Positions 21,644-33,084 of a stretch of DNA of 64,000 bases are shown piece after piece. Within the stretch, counting starts at the first letter, position 1. The number at the start of each line of letters is the position of its first letter. A program made the position numbers and the translations under genes. The notes under the pieces are model-generated. The model saw nothing but the letters and a program-made list of their open reading frames with translations, did not search any database and was not told the DNA's origin. Source of the stretch: Euonymus europaeus (lineage: Eukaryota; Streptophyta; Magnoliopsida; Celastrales; Celastraceae); the NCBI GenBank assembly GCA_963580455.1, contig OY756961.1:22797001-22861000 (forward strand), written 5' to 3'.

Positions 21644-21884
21644 GAAATAAAATTATGTATGAGAAATACATAATAGTAATCGTAAAACAATAATAGTTAT
21701 ATATCTTATTATCACTAACCCAACTAATCGGGCTACAACAATAATAATGTCATCATTTGACATTAATTTCAAAATAAGATTAATATATATTCTAAATGTT
21801 TTTTTTTTAATATTACTTGGAAATTATTTCATGAAAAAAGAACAATTTATTTTATTTTTTTATTTTTTTTTGATGAAAAAAATT

Positions 21885-23830
21885 AGGATTATTTGGTGAT
21901 AAGTTCTTTATATGGACTTCATATTCCATTTAGTCTTTTTGAAAAGTTTATAGCCCAATACATCCTCAATTATTTGAAGCTTGGCTCAATAAGGACAACT
22001 TTAAGTTTTAACCTCTATTAATGACAATTTTACCCTCCCCTCATTTAAACTTATCCTTATTTTTATTAGTACATGATTGCTCTTTATTTAGAAATTAATT
22101 ATTTTAATAAAATAAATATAAATACAATCCCATAAAGTCTGGTGAAAATTATGTCTCTTATCTATATATTTTTAAAAATAAACTAATATTTTCACTTTTG
22201 ATGAATCAAAATGAAGAGTCGATTAACCAAAAATTTTTTCTTTCATGAAAATTAAGTACATGCACTCACATGTATAAAATTTACTTGACTCAATAACATA
22301 TGCATATGCATTAAAATCTGTGACTCATTATATTATCGAAATCAACAATGAAACACTTATGCATCAACAAAACATTATCCAATACAAATGTCAATATTTT
22401 TATAACATTCTTCACTAACAATCAAAGCCAATAACTTATGAAAATAATATCATAATAAAACTCAATTCATAATTTAAACAAAATCAAATATTAGAACAAT
22501 TTTTAACCGTTTTGGTGACTTTTACGAAAATCCTCTGAATTCTGGGTAAGAAATCCTCTGATTTTTTTTTTTACATAATTTCAAAAACTCTTCTGAATTT
22601 TTTTGGTAAGTTTTGTCAAATCCTCTGAATTCTTGAAAAGTTTGAGAAATCCTCTGATCATCTAAATTTTTGGTTGTTTTTTTTTGTTTGATTTTGATAA
22701 ATCCTCTAAATTTTTTATAAAAAATTTAGAGGATTTCTGGTAATAGGGCATAAAGTTTAGGGTTTTAAGGTTTAAGATATTAGTGTTTAGAGTGTAGGAT
22801 ATATAGGAAATTATAATTTATTATTTATGATTTTGGGGTTTAGGACTTAAGGTTTAAGATTTAGGGTTTAGGAATATAAGTTAGTAAAATGTTATGATTT
22901 TCTTCTTATTTTTATAAATTCTTCTTAATTATTTATAAGATTTTTTGTTCAAAATTAAAACCAGAACTGTTAACATTCAGAGGATTTCTGAGAAATTCAG
23001 AGGATTTCTGGAAAATTCAGAGGATTTCTGAGAAATTCAGAGGATTTCTGAGAAATTCAGAGGATTTCTGGTTAAAAGGTTTAAAGTTTAAGAGTCCAGG
23101 GTTTAGAATATTAGAGTTTAGTGTTTAAAGTTTAGGATTTTGAGATTTAAGAGTTTAGGATTTAGTATTTAGTATTTAGGATTTTGAGATTTAAGATTTT
23201 GAGGTTTAGGATTTAGAGTTTCGGGTTGTTTTTTCTTTGATTTTCAAAAATTAATCTAAATTTTATTATATATTTTATGAAATCCTCTAAATTTTTTTGC
23301 TTACTTTCAAAAGAATTATGATTTATTTTGGTAAATTTTGCGAAATCCTCTAAATTTGAGACAAGTTTGTGAAATCCTCTGAATTTTTGGTTGTTTTTTG
23401 TTTGATTTTTAGAAAATTTTATATATTTTTATGAAATCATCATAATTTTTTTGCTTAATTTTGAAAACTCATTTAATTGGTTTTGGTGAGTTTTGAGAAA
23501 TCCTCTGAGTTTATTCAGAGGATTTGACGAATGAACATTTAAAAAAAATCATTGGAAAGAGTTTTTCGTGCAGATTTTGAATCTATTTTTTTTAAAAAAA
23601 TCCGACGTGTATTTTGAGAGATAAAACTGTTTTAAAGTTTTTAAAAGAAAAAAAATAACAAGAATCTGATGATATCAGCATATGTCATCCACATAAGGAC
23701 TTATTGGAATAAGGATAGTTTTGTCTATAATTATTTAAAGGATGTTATAGAATATTGAAAAATTGAAGCTAGTAAATGGAATACATATTTTTATTAAAAG
23801 ATTTATTGGTGAATTCCCCAAAAAATTATT
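21885..23830. mobile_element. Non-autonomous DNA transposon built from a repeated 14-bp motif (copy 1)
   Basis: The outer about 120 bp at each end are degenerate inverted repeats (left TATTCCATTTAGTC, right reverse complement TATTCCATTTACTAG, both followed by ACATCCT). The interior holds AAATCCTCTGAATT and variants at least eight times, then the reverse complement AATTCAGAGGATTT many times (including the array at 22975-23071), then the forward motif again. It also has degenerate GTTTAGGATTTA stretches. There is no reading frame. A second, truncated copy lies at 33085-34780. Superfamily unclear; long terminal repeats suggest a Mutator-like relative. Confidence 0.65.
22975..23071. repeat. Tandem array of a 20-bp unit, about five copies
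   Basis: The unit ATTCAGAGGATTTCTGAGAA repeats with one or two changes per copy. Repeats are directly adjacent, with no spacers, so this is not a CRISPR-like array. It carries the reverse complement of the motif scattered through the rest of the transposon. The second transposon copy has a shorter version near 34180-34260. Confidence 0.85.
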
Positions 23831-24782
23831 ATTTCAACTCTATAGAGAAGAGAGAAATAATAAAAAATAACATTTAAAAGAGGTGTGGCAAGTCAACCAC
23901 AACCAAAATGGGGTGTTCATTGGATGACGTTCACCTATTTTAGGGTCTCATTGGGTTTTTCACTAAAACACAAACACAAAATTAGCTACTTAAACAGCAA
24001 GACAAATATTACAACATAATATACGGCCTAGATTACAGTCTGGTAATCTAGGCCTGTGAATCACTACATAATTTTTCAAAACCCTTAATGGATCGTGACT
24101 CAATATATGATGTAAGCATGACTCGAAAGGTAATAATACAATTTTTAACAATAACAAGAGTATCGCATAAATTCAACTTAAACATTCGAAGAAATATTGC
24201 CCGCTCTAAACTTACAATTGATGTGAGATTTTGAATAAAAAAATCCATTATTGCCAAATAGTACTTAAACTTCTTTTGGAATTCCCAATAAACTTCTTGA
24301 TTCTCCAATAGATCATGGCCGTACATCATAAACTTTTTGTTTTGGCTCGATCAATGCATATGAGGGCTAGACATGTGTCTGGTGTGGAATGACTCCACGT
24401 TTCGTCATGTTCAGTGGAAAATCACTCCTTACGGTGTAACTCCCATACGGTAATGGTAGGATTAATACAAATTTTGATCATTCAAAGATTATTCATATTT
24501 TTTTTGATTATTTAAAATTTAAGTATTTTAACTTTATCACTCAAGTTTTGATCATATTTTTGCCTGATCACTCAATCAAATTTTGTCAAATTCGGACAAC
24601 AAAATTACAGACGTGACAGTTTGACCATGACATGACTTTTCACATGTAAAATAAAATACACATAATTTTTATTTTTAAAAAAATTAAATGTCGACCAATC
24701 ATTGAATGACACATGTTATTTCTTCTTCCCCAAATCTACCCTAAACAAAACCCTAGCCATCAAATAAATCAAAAACCAGAGG
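23831..24782. other. Intergenic region with one unexplained reading frame
   Basis: A minus-strand frame of 93 codons (24329-24048, starting MMYGHDLLENQEVYW) is longer than most here, but has no family motif, no clear promoter and a codon use like the spacer. The remainder is AT-rich and holds nothing I can support. Confidence 0.25.
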
Positions 24783-25240
24783 CATAAACCTTGACAAACG
24801 TTCGGGGCCAAGCCACCTCACGGGAGGAATAATGGGAAGCTAGTAAGACAAAGTTGACCCAACCGTTAGCCGAAACCTCTTTAGTAATGGAAGCCCTTTA
24901 GCTTAAGGCTTTGGAGATTCCCTATTGGATAGCACATTCCCTATTATACCCTTCAAGTCAGACACCAGAGCTAGAGTTCAGTTCAGTGGAAGGAAAAGGA
25001 AGCGGCGCTTCGAAAAGAAAGGAAAGCCCATAACCTAGAACCAAAGTAAGGGCAGCTAACCACAAAGAGTTGAAAACCACTTGACTGTTAAGGAAAGGAG
25101 TTGACAAAAGTTCCAAGTCAGACATTACAACCTGCGGAAGGAAAAGGAAGCAACGCTTCGAGGAGCAGATATAGCCCTTGCCGCTTCCTATTCAGATCAG
25201 AGAGGTCATCACCGTTGGTCCTAGAACATGAGAGAGAGAG
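24783..25240. other. Candidate insertion of mitochondrial DNA (NUMT)
   Basis: A 450-bp island has higher GC and a style unlike its AT-rich flanks, resembling plant mitochondrial intergenic DNA: words such as GGAAAGCCCATAACC, AAGTAAGGGCAGC and GCTTCCTATTCAGATCAGAG. Inside, AAGTCAGACA, then GGAAGGAAAAGGAAGC and CGCTTCGA occur twice (about 24956-25012 and 25117-25160), a short internal duplication. The 79-codon plus-strand frame here has no recognisable motif. The origin is a judgement of style, not an alignment. Confidence 0.35.
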
Positions 25241-25595
25241 CGCGCGCAGATTTTGGATGCTTATTTTTTTAAAAATATGTTTCCATATGAAAATTTATTT
25301 TCACGTAAGCCAATCATGTCAAGGTCAGTGTGCCACATAGGCCGGATGCTTGCTTGGATTTGTAAAAATGTGTTCAAATGATCAAATTGGTACAAATTCA
25401 AAACTTGAGTTATCAAGTGGAAACGTTTGAACTTTGAATGCCCAAAATGAAATATTAGGTATGTTTCGGTGACCGTTGAATTATCAAAATGAAATATGAG
25501 GTGTGTTTCGATGACCGAAAGTAGTATTAACCTGATAATCGTATGAGTTTTCAAAGTAAAAGTTTTCACCCGACCAATTCGAAGCAAGAATAAAT

Positions 25596-26985
25596 AGAAA
25601 CATGGCTTCAATAAAGAGAACCCATGGACCATATTCTTCTGCAATCCAAGTAAATTGTCATATACTTGGTTCGCATCTCTCTAAATATCATACCAATCAC
25701 CAAATTTTAGTTGGACCAAATTAAGGATTCATTTTTGGACCTCTAGAAAAGACACAACACACTTCTTCTAACCGATAAAACAAGTAAAATTTTAATTTTA
25801 AATTTCAAGAACAAAATCGTGGAAGGAAATATATGAAATGATGGCGACTTGAGTTTACACAATTTAAAAGAAACCCAATATACTAGAGCCAATACTTGAA
25901 AGTCCACAAATGTGTGCAATAAAATATGAACCTTGTGATGACTTTGAAAGGATAAAAATCGTGTGGGTTTCAGTGGAGAATCAGGAATTTGTAAAATTTA
26001 AGGGGCCAAAATTTGACGGGGTTCGGACCCAATGCTTTTGGGTTTACATTTACTAAAAAATGATCGATATATACACACACACATGTATAATCATTAAATT
26101 ACATATCATAAATTAAAATATAAAATATTCAAGATAAAAAAAATAATTTAAGTTGTGCTCAACGATTTTCATTGAGTATAAATCATCTATGATCGAGTTT
26201 GAACTAAAAGTTTATGCGATCTCCCTTTCAATATGAAGAACCATGCAAAAATTAGGTTATGGATTGTGGTCTTGAGACAAAAATTAGGTTTGTTTGAGTT
26301 GTGATCTTGTCATCTTGAGACAAAAATTAGGCTCATTAATCAATGAGTTTGTTTGGAACCATTAATTATGTTTTAATTTGAGCCCATTATATATTCATAT
26401 TTTTTGGGGCCTTTTTCCAATACCTCTAATAAATTTATTTTTTAATTATATAATTACAAAAATTTCAAAAATTAAGGGGGCCATGTATGTTCTGCCAATG
26501 ACAGATTCAATGTATTTACAAAAATTGAATAACTCAAAACAAATAATATTGTTTTGAGTAAAAAAAACAGAACAAATAATATTATTAATATGAGTGGACT
26601 CGACATTTATAACTCATGGTTCTAATAAAGCAAATCCATCTACCATATTCTTCTCCAATCTAAGTAAATCTTCATATACTTGGTTCACATCTCTCTAAAT
26701 ATCATACCAATCACCAAATTTTAATTCGATGAGTCAATTAAGGATTCATTTTTGGCCAATTCAACCTCCTAGAAAAGACACATCATACTTTCTTCTTTCT
26801 TTCTAAAAGATAAAACAAGTAATATTTTAATTCATGAAGAAAACAAAAAAATCATCAACAAAATCAAAAGCATCTAAAGAAAGATATGAAATGATGTGAA
26901 TTGACTTTCCACAAATTAAAAGAAACCAAATATACTAGATCCAAAACTTGAAGGTCCACAAATGGGTGCATAAAACATGAACCAC
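25596..26985. repeat. Direct duplication of about 350 bp, copies about 1 kb apart
   Basis: The segment at about 25596-25935 recurs at about 26616-26985 in the same orientation with roughly 80 percent agreement. Shared anchors are CATCTCTCTAAATATCATAC, TTAAGGATTCATTTTTGG, CTAGAAAAGACAC and GTCCACAAATG. Neither copy has coding potential. The 680 bp between them are AT-rich and include two AGACAAAAATTAGG words. Confidence 0.7.
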
Positions 26986-26989
26986 AATA

Positions 26990-27920
26990 AACCGAGCTTT
27001 CTTACTTTAGTATTTTTTTTGCGTATAAATAATCTCGCATTCTTCATTCAAAGCCATAACCTCTCTAATTTGGGATCATATGTCTAAGTTGTGACAAGTT
27101 TATGAGCCTCGGAAAGATTCGCAAGTTTATACGCTCTATCATTTCACGTTTCAATATTAAAGCGACATGTGTACATATTAATATTCATAGTAGTAACAGT
27201 TTATACGCCATCATAATTTTAACTATATCAAACAATAACAATTTATTTGACAATTAATATATTAATTTATTAATTTTACAATTTATAGATTATATAAAAA
27301 TATTACGATCTAGAAGCTCGGTTTCTCCATCCACAAATCTCATCACTTGCTTTTGCCTTCTTTATAACTTTAATGCATTGCCCAAAAGCAACAAACAAAT
27401 CCTAATGTCATCATCAATTTTCAATGGATTTGTTTGTTTGTTTAACAATATCCCCACTTGCACTAACTAAAGTGTGAGCAACAAAGACATTCGGTCCTGT
27501 TACTTGCAGTTAATTATAGATAAATTCTTTTTATTAAGAGACAAATATTTGCCCAATTAAAACGAAAACAATTATCCTCTCTTTTTACCATTGGTAAAGG
27601 AGCGTGTGTTGAACACTCGCGTTGGAAGAGTGAGATTGAAAAGTGACACGTACGCAAGAGACGAAAGCCATGGAATCACGGAACTGTACTGAAATGGACT
27701 ACGGAAAAAAGAAGAAAACAAAAAAGAAAAGCTCCCTTCTTCCGTTTTCCGGCAATTGCGCTCCCCAAACGTTTTCTTCACTTTCTTGTCTCACTCTTTG
27801 GTTGTTTTTTAATTTTATTTTTAGAAACCAATTTCATTCAACCAGAGAAGAACCATATTTGTAGATTCCACTTATTGATTGAAAATTTATTATTGATATT
27901 ATCAAAATATCTCTACCAAT
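26990..27920. other. Intergenic region, no gene seen
   Basis: AT-rich with no supported gene. Around 27590-27760 the composition is more balanced and purine-rich, but the frames on both strands lack recognisable motifs. Confidence 0.4.
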
Positions 27921-27924
27921 AAGG

Positions 27925-28551
27925 TTGTGACATGTGTCCTTACAAGAAGTACGCTGGACCGGCTCATGGAGGTCGCCTCGAGGTCACCTTACCCTATCGA
28001 GCAGGGCACCTTGGTAGGAGATGTCCAAGAGGCCACCTCACCCACCGAGGAGGGTACCTCAGTAGGAGTCCCTTAGAGGCTATCCTACCTACTCGGCCTA
28101 CCAAGGAATAATTAAACAGGACGTGATTTCTTACTACAATTAGTAGACTAACCTTGAAGATGTTTTTGATTCCTACATAGAGAAAAATCTTGTTAAGGCT
28201 CAAACTCCAGTCAGATATCAACGGTGTGGATGCAAATATGAGGGAGTCTTAATGCTACTCAAATTCGGACTCCTCAACTCCTATATAAGACCCTCAAAGT
28301 CATGTATGAATTTATCTAATGACAATCTACACTTTTACTTACAGAAAGTTCTGGTTCATCAAGATCTCCTTGCATTTGAGTACGAATTGACTTGAGCGTT
28401 GGAGCGTCATTGCTAGAGGACAACATCTGGTGCAGTCTTTAGCTCACATTTGCTTGTTGCGCATGAAGGATTTTCACTCTCAGTTGCCGCGTAGGGCAAC
28501 AAGTCTGACCGACTTATCGTTTTCTTGAGACTGATACCTTTTTGACGTCAT
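27925..28551 (+). mobile_element. Gypsy-like LTR remnant (possible solo LTR)
   Basis: The stretch has the layout of a plant Gypsy LTR: a GC-richer upstream part with repeated GAGGTCRCCT and CCACCGAGGAGGG words, a TATA box CCTATATAAGACC at about 28280, and downstream GACTTGAGCGTTGGAGCGTC, a wording very common in Gypsy R/U5 regions. It may start TGTGACATG and end TTGACGTCA. No internal domain, partner LTR or target duplication was found. Confidence 0.5.
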
Positions 28552-28559
28552 CAATTATA

Positions 28560-29130
28560 AATAACTCCACTAAAATGAAAATAAATAATTTTAAATTTTG
28601 ATATGTACTTATTATTTATATGCTACATTGCTAATTTGAGCATAAATCTAATCTTACATCTTATTTGACTTATTTTCTTTGAGTCACCTAATTGTGTTGA
28701 CCATACAAGACATGATTGAAATTCGCAGATTTAAAAATTGAAAGTTTCTTTTTTTACAATGAATGTCATTCTAAATAAGGAAAAAATTAGAGTTCAAATA
28801 AATATGTTCTGAATATTCAACCAAAATCTGAACCAAACCAAATTGAGTTGAAAAAACATAATATATTGATAGGAATTTAATTTCATAATATACATGCTTG
28901 ATTGATGATTCTTAAATTGTGCATATGAAAGGAAAAAAATAAAATCAACCTTCACCCCACCACAGCATAATACCATTCCTAATTTTTAAATTCTATTAAA
29001 AATTTATAAATAATAACACTAACTACTTGTACCTGGCAAGTACTTCTCTAAGTCCTACCTGTACCCTCTCTCACATAAACTTTCTCTCTCATCACCACCC
29101 TTCATTCTAATGTGCACCTTTCTTTATTCG
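28560..29130. other. AT-rich upstream flank of the SAUR gene
   Basis: No gene. The final 100 bases become CT-rich (CTCTCTCACATAAACTTTC and similar), consistent with a core promoter. I did not find a perfect TGTCTC auxin-response motif in the stretch I read. Confidence 0.4.
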
Positions 29131-29141
29131 CCCTCATGCCT

Positions 29142-29230
29142 TTTTTATATATATTCCCTCCCACCCTTCACACTCTCTCCATAGTCCATACACAAACAGA
29201 CTCTCTCTCTCTCTCTCTCTACATCTCTCT
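29142..29230 (+). promoter_or_regulatory. TATA box and CT-repeat leader of the SAUR gene
   Basis: TTTTTTATATATATTCCC (TATA at about 29144-29155) lies roughly 200 bp before the ATG, followed by a pure CT microsatellite at about 29202-29220. CT-rich Y patches are typical of plant core promoters and 5' leaders. Confidence 0.55.
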
Positions 29231-29356
29231 TTTCCTTGCTCTAAAGCTTCAAGGAGTTTTCCATTGATTCACTTCGAGGCTCCTTTTTCTTTCTGGGTGT
29301 CGTCGACTTTACTTCAAGGGGGTGTCAATTTTTCTGGGTACCTCTTAATTTGTGAG

Positions 29357-29803
29357 ATGAAGCAGTTGATACGAAGATTGTCTAGGGTGGCCGATTCGTC
29401 GCAGTGCAACCTGCTCCGATCCGAGTCACAGATCCGGCGTGGATCGGTGTCTTCGAAAACTGCGGCAGCAGCCAGGAGAACCGAACAGGTAGTTTGGTCG
29501 AGGGCCTCTTGGGCCAGAAGAATCGGGCGGACGAAGTCCGTCCCGGAGGGTCACGTGCCGGTGTACGTCGGAGAAGAGATGGAGCGGTTCGTGGTGAGCG
29601 CGGAGCTCCTGAACCACCCGGTTTTTGTCGGGTTATTGAACAAATCAGCTCAGGAATACGGATACGAACAAGAAGGGGCGTTAAGGATCCCCTGTCACGT
29701 GCTCATGTTCGAGCGAGTCATGGAATCGCTCCGACTCGGTCTGGAGTCACGTGACCTCCAGGATCTGCTTAACTCTTGCTTCTCTGACTCTGATGAGTTG
29801 TGA
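29357..29803 (+). CDS. SAUR family small auxin-up RNA protein
   Basis: An intronless 148-residue protein starting MKQLIRRLSRVADSS. SAUR proteins act at the plasma membrane and nucleus; many bind and inhibit PP2C.D phosphatases, which activates proton pumps and cell expansion. The conserved SAUR domain covers about residues 62-120: VPEGHVPVYVGEEMERFVV, then LLNHPVFVGLLNKSAQEYGY and the GALRIPCHVLMFERV end. The basic N-terminus (residues 1-60) and acidic tail (DSDEL) resemble the longer SAUR71-79 group. The ATG at 29357 is chosen because the domain's conserved N-terminal helix begins there; the open frame further upstream lacks an ATG. Intact, with a TATA box and CT-rich leader upstream. Confidence 0.95.
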   Translation: MKQLIRRLSRVADSSQCNLLRSESQIRRGSVSSKTAAAARRTEQVVWSRASWARRIGRTKSVPEGHVPVYVGEEMERFVVSAELLNHPVFVGLLNKSAQEYGYEQEGALRIPCHVLMFERVMESLRLGLESRDLQDLLNSCFSDSDEL

Positions 29804-31625
29804 TATTGGTGTTCTTGGTAGAACCGTAAATTATGTGGGCTGTCGAGGTTCTTTTTATAAATACGACCTGTAGCCACAGATGGCAAAACAAAACAGAGAG
29901 AAGAAGGGATAGAAATGTTTTAATTTTTTTTTCTTTTTTGTAAATTTTGTTGTTGCTAGTGTATGTTGGTGTAAAGGACTTGACAGTTGACACAGCAACT
30001 CAGAAGTAATGCTGAATGGCAACTACAATGTTAAATTTTTATTTCATATCAGCAAAAAAAGGTCTTTGAATACAATAATATCAACAAAACACATCTCTCA
30101 ATATAATTTTTTCATTTCTCATTAGTGAAGCTATTGACATTATATTCCTTCATATTTTTTCCTTATAAAACTAATATTAGGTCTCACTTTTATTGCTCAA
30201 AATTCAAGCGATATCTCTCAATACAATCATATCAACAAAAATACATCTCTCAACAACATTTTTGTTGTCCTCAACAAATAACCGTCATTATGGTTGTCCT
30301 AATGACTTTTTTTCTTTTTCTTTTCATATATGGTTTTATTTTTGGGTTAATTTTTCTTTCTATTTTTTTTCCCGGTTTGTTTCCTAAGAAAATCTCTCAA
30401 AATAACCCAAAACTATGAAAGAAGATTACAAGCCAAACGAGAGCGAAAGAAGCGCTTTGATCAGCCAACTATATTGATTACTAAACAAATAATTTCAAAC
30501 TTGACAATTATTAGTTGTATTCAAACATTCTCGTGCATGCTAATTAATTATCACAAACACTACTTAATTATGTATAAAATAATTTCATAAATTTTTTTAT
30601 TAATCAAATAAGGTTAAGATGGTCGCTAGGATTTTTGATTATGTACTCTCTTGTCTAAGATGTACAATATGATAGACTAATTAGATTTAGATAGTTTGAT
30701 TGAAAAATCAATTTTAAATGTGTCATACCGGTATTTAAATCGATGATCTCCAAGAGTTATTCCGAGGGCGCGACATAAATTTAACTCAAACAAATTTGAA
30801 GGTATATTATTCCTTTTGGATTTAATATTGCCCACACGATTTTGTAAGTAAAAAATAATATATTTTTGGTCCTTTTTATTCTTAAAAATTTCTTTGATGT
30901 TGGATTAATCACTCCTTTTTTTTTTAATTCTCACAAATTAAACAAAGTTAAACTAAAAAGTAAAAAAAGATGCTTATATTATCATATTATAAATGTTTCA
31001 AACAAGATATTTGTTGCTAGAAATTAAAATTTCTTTTGAGTATACTCATCTCTGAAAATTCCAGTTGGTCCACTGGTATATATAAATATTTGAAAATACA
31101 TGTGAAGGTTAAGAAATCACAAACAAGAGGTATTGAGTTCGATTGTCACCTAGAATAATACATTTATAGTCACATATTCGGCTTCAGCCCAATTTATCAG
31201 GTCTAACAGTTTGAGTTTAGGATTATATCAAAAAAATGAGTTTGTATGATATCGTTATGAATTAACAAAACAATAATATTAAAGACCCCACAAAGAGAAT
31301 GGCTAAGCTTCACAAAAAAATATGAATTTTTTTGTCACATATATAAAACAACCATTTGAGTGACTAATCAATCATAAGTTGTCAATTTTAAATCACCTCA
31401 ATCAAAATTAAACCACTAATCGAAACAATGGAAAAACCCTAAACCGATGACTCAAAATGGGATTCTATCCACTCACATGACACATATTGTTTGATGTATG
31501 TATCAATCATTCAAACTAAACTATTAATAATTGAGTATAGTAATCATATTTTCTAATCCACTTAACATGGAAAACTCAACCGAAATGTGCCACCAAATCA
31601 AGTGTGAACTTGACTTATAAGTGTA
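29804..31625. other. Downstream flank of SAUR with repeats, no further gene
   Basis: The first 200 bases are the likely SAUR 3' UTR. A 45-bp direct repeat (about 30067-30110 and 30218-30262, sharing ATATCAACAAAA and ACATCTCTCAA) belongs to a MITE-like block related in reverse to 12500-12745. The rest is AT-rich and shows only chance frames. Confidence 0.45.
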
Positions 31626-31627
31626 AG

Positions 31628-31860
31628 CAGGGGCGGCTGCACCCTATGCCATGGTGGGGGCATAGCCGCCCCCCTTAAATAAAATTTAATTGTAAAATAG
31701 ATTCTATTAGTAAATTAGAAAAACGAATTTTAATTGAACTTAATAGATAAATGTCCCCTTAAAAACTGTTTACTCTTTTGTTAATATTAATTAGTGATAT
31801 ATTATATATATGTAATCAAAAAAAAGTTGGGGGCCTAGCTCCCGGACCATGCACAAAATT
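31628..31860. repeat. Transposon-end-like GC block
   Basis: CAGGGGCGGCTGCACCC with the nearby inverse GGGGGCATAGCCGCCCCCC, and the later GTTGGGGGCCTAGCTCCCGG, resemble dispersed CACTA/hAT-derived repeats of dicots. Boundaries are not resolved. Confidence 0.3.
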
Positions 31861-33084
31861 TCACTCTCCTTAATATTCGATGTTGGTTCTGCCCGAGTGC
31901 AAGCCACATTTGTGTTGTATGATGTTTTTATATTATAATCATAAAAAATATTAAAAGAAAAATATAAGAATATGAGCTTGAAAATGGCCAACTAGCAATC
32001 TGTGTAGTTTATTAGTATTAATTGCAACTGTCAAAGGATACTGCTGCACATGTTATACTACGCGGCTTCGATACATGATTGGCTCTGGATCGTGGTGTAT
32101 ATACGATGTACTGCATAATATGTATATGTATATATATATACACACGTATTCATCAATAATTGAAAAGTACATCAACACGTTTTTAGCAAATTATGTTTTT
32201 TTTAAAAAATTATTTTAGCGTAGGAGGTTTAAAGAGTAATGAATCATTAACCACTTGGGTGACATTCTATTGGTGATTTTTTTTTTAAATTCGAAAAGCC
32301 ATGAGTGTAATTTTCACCGAAAGTAATATCATTGTGACAGCGTACTGGACTTTATCCCAACTTATCCTGTCTCGGTTACCCAATTTTTTTTTTTAAAGAA
32401 TCACTAGATGATCTATAACAAGTTCATCTTAAACCTTGGCCTAGCACATAATAGTAATACCATGTTCTTATAACATTAATTGAGTTCATTTGCGTTTTGT
32501 CCTAATCTTTGTTGAGTTAGTAAAACAATCTTTGATCGTTTCTCGATAAAATAGTAATTTATAACCAACAAGAAGGAAGAGACTCACATGATTAGTAGTA
32601 ACAATGGAATGATAGGAGTCACATGGGAATGTCATTAATTTCAGTCAATCAATGATTAATAAGATCTCTATAATGTGATCTTATACAGCAAACCAAGTCT
32701 TAACTTTTCTAAATTAAACTAAAATAATTAACATAATTTATTGGTATAATTATTTGCAAATTTTCAAGAGAGTCCCATTTAGAGCTAGAGGTTAGAAGCT
32801 AGCAATGTTGAAGTCCCACACAAATCCCTCTCTCTAAATGAAGATTTGATATATAGTTGAGAGAGCCAAAGTATCCTTCTGAGCTCTGGGGCGTCGCGAA
32901 TCGAGAGTATCGTCGTGAGGTGAAGGTGATCGTGGTCAATGACGTCTACGTAAGCTTGAGATCATGCAATTCTCTCTATCCGCCTATCCGGTGAAGTCAA
33001 GTCAATCGAAGAGTCGATTGAGGTTTCAAAATACACTCTTGTGATAGGCTTGTGACCCAAGGTGTTCTTTGTATGCATGATTTT
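31861..33084. other. Intergenic region with a possible LTR-like or promoter segment
   Basis: Mostly AT-rich spacer. From about 32808 (TGTTGAAGTCCCACA) to 33080 the sequence becomes balanced and transcript-like, a wording seen at LTR starts, and is cut off by the transposon copy at 33085. No coding frame is supported. Confidence 0.3.

Larger units (their letters stand above)
15585..21648 (-). mobile_element. Complete Ty1/copia LTR retrotransposon with GAAAT target duplication
   Basis: Two 419-bp LTRs (15590-16008 and 21225-21643), nearly identical by eye and bounded by TGTTG...CAACA, enclose gag, protease, integrase, reverse transcriptase and RNase H in copia order on the minus strand. Perfect GAAAT repeats at 15585-15589 and 21644-21648 are the target duplication. 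A polypurine tract (CCAAGGGGGAG, 16009-16019) abuts the 3' LTR, and a primer-binding-like GTTATCAGCACGAG follows the 5' LTR with a short offset. High LTR similarity implies fairly recent insertion. A gap after gag and a frameshift after protease mean it probably cannot express a full polyprotein. Confidence 0.95.

Noticed and set aside
22975..23071. CRISPR-like array
   Set aside because: Units are adjacent with no unique spacers, in a plant nuclear transposon.
22740..23220. Interstitial telomeric repeat (TTTAGGG-like words)
   Set aside because: GTTTAGGATTTA and similar words are irregular, not a TTTAGGG array, and are inside a transposon present twice.
24048..24329. 93-codon minus-strand frame as a gene
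   Set aside because: No recognisable domain, promoter or splice context; kept only as a note in the intergenic entry.
29404..29754. 116-codon frame inside the SAUR gene
   Set aside because: GC-rich out-of-frame shadow of the SAUR coding sequence.
29264..29803. Longer SAUR start at 29264
   Set aside because: No ATG there; the conserved SAUR N-terminus begins at the ATG at 29357.
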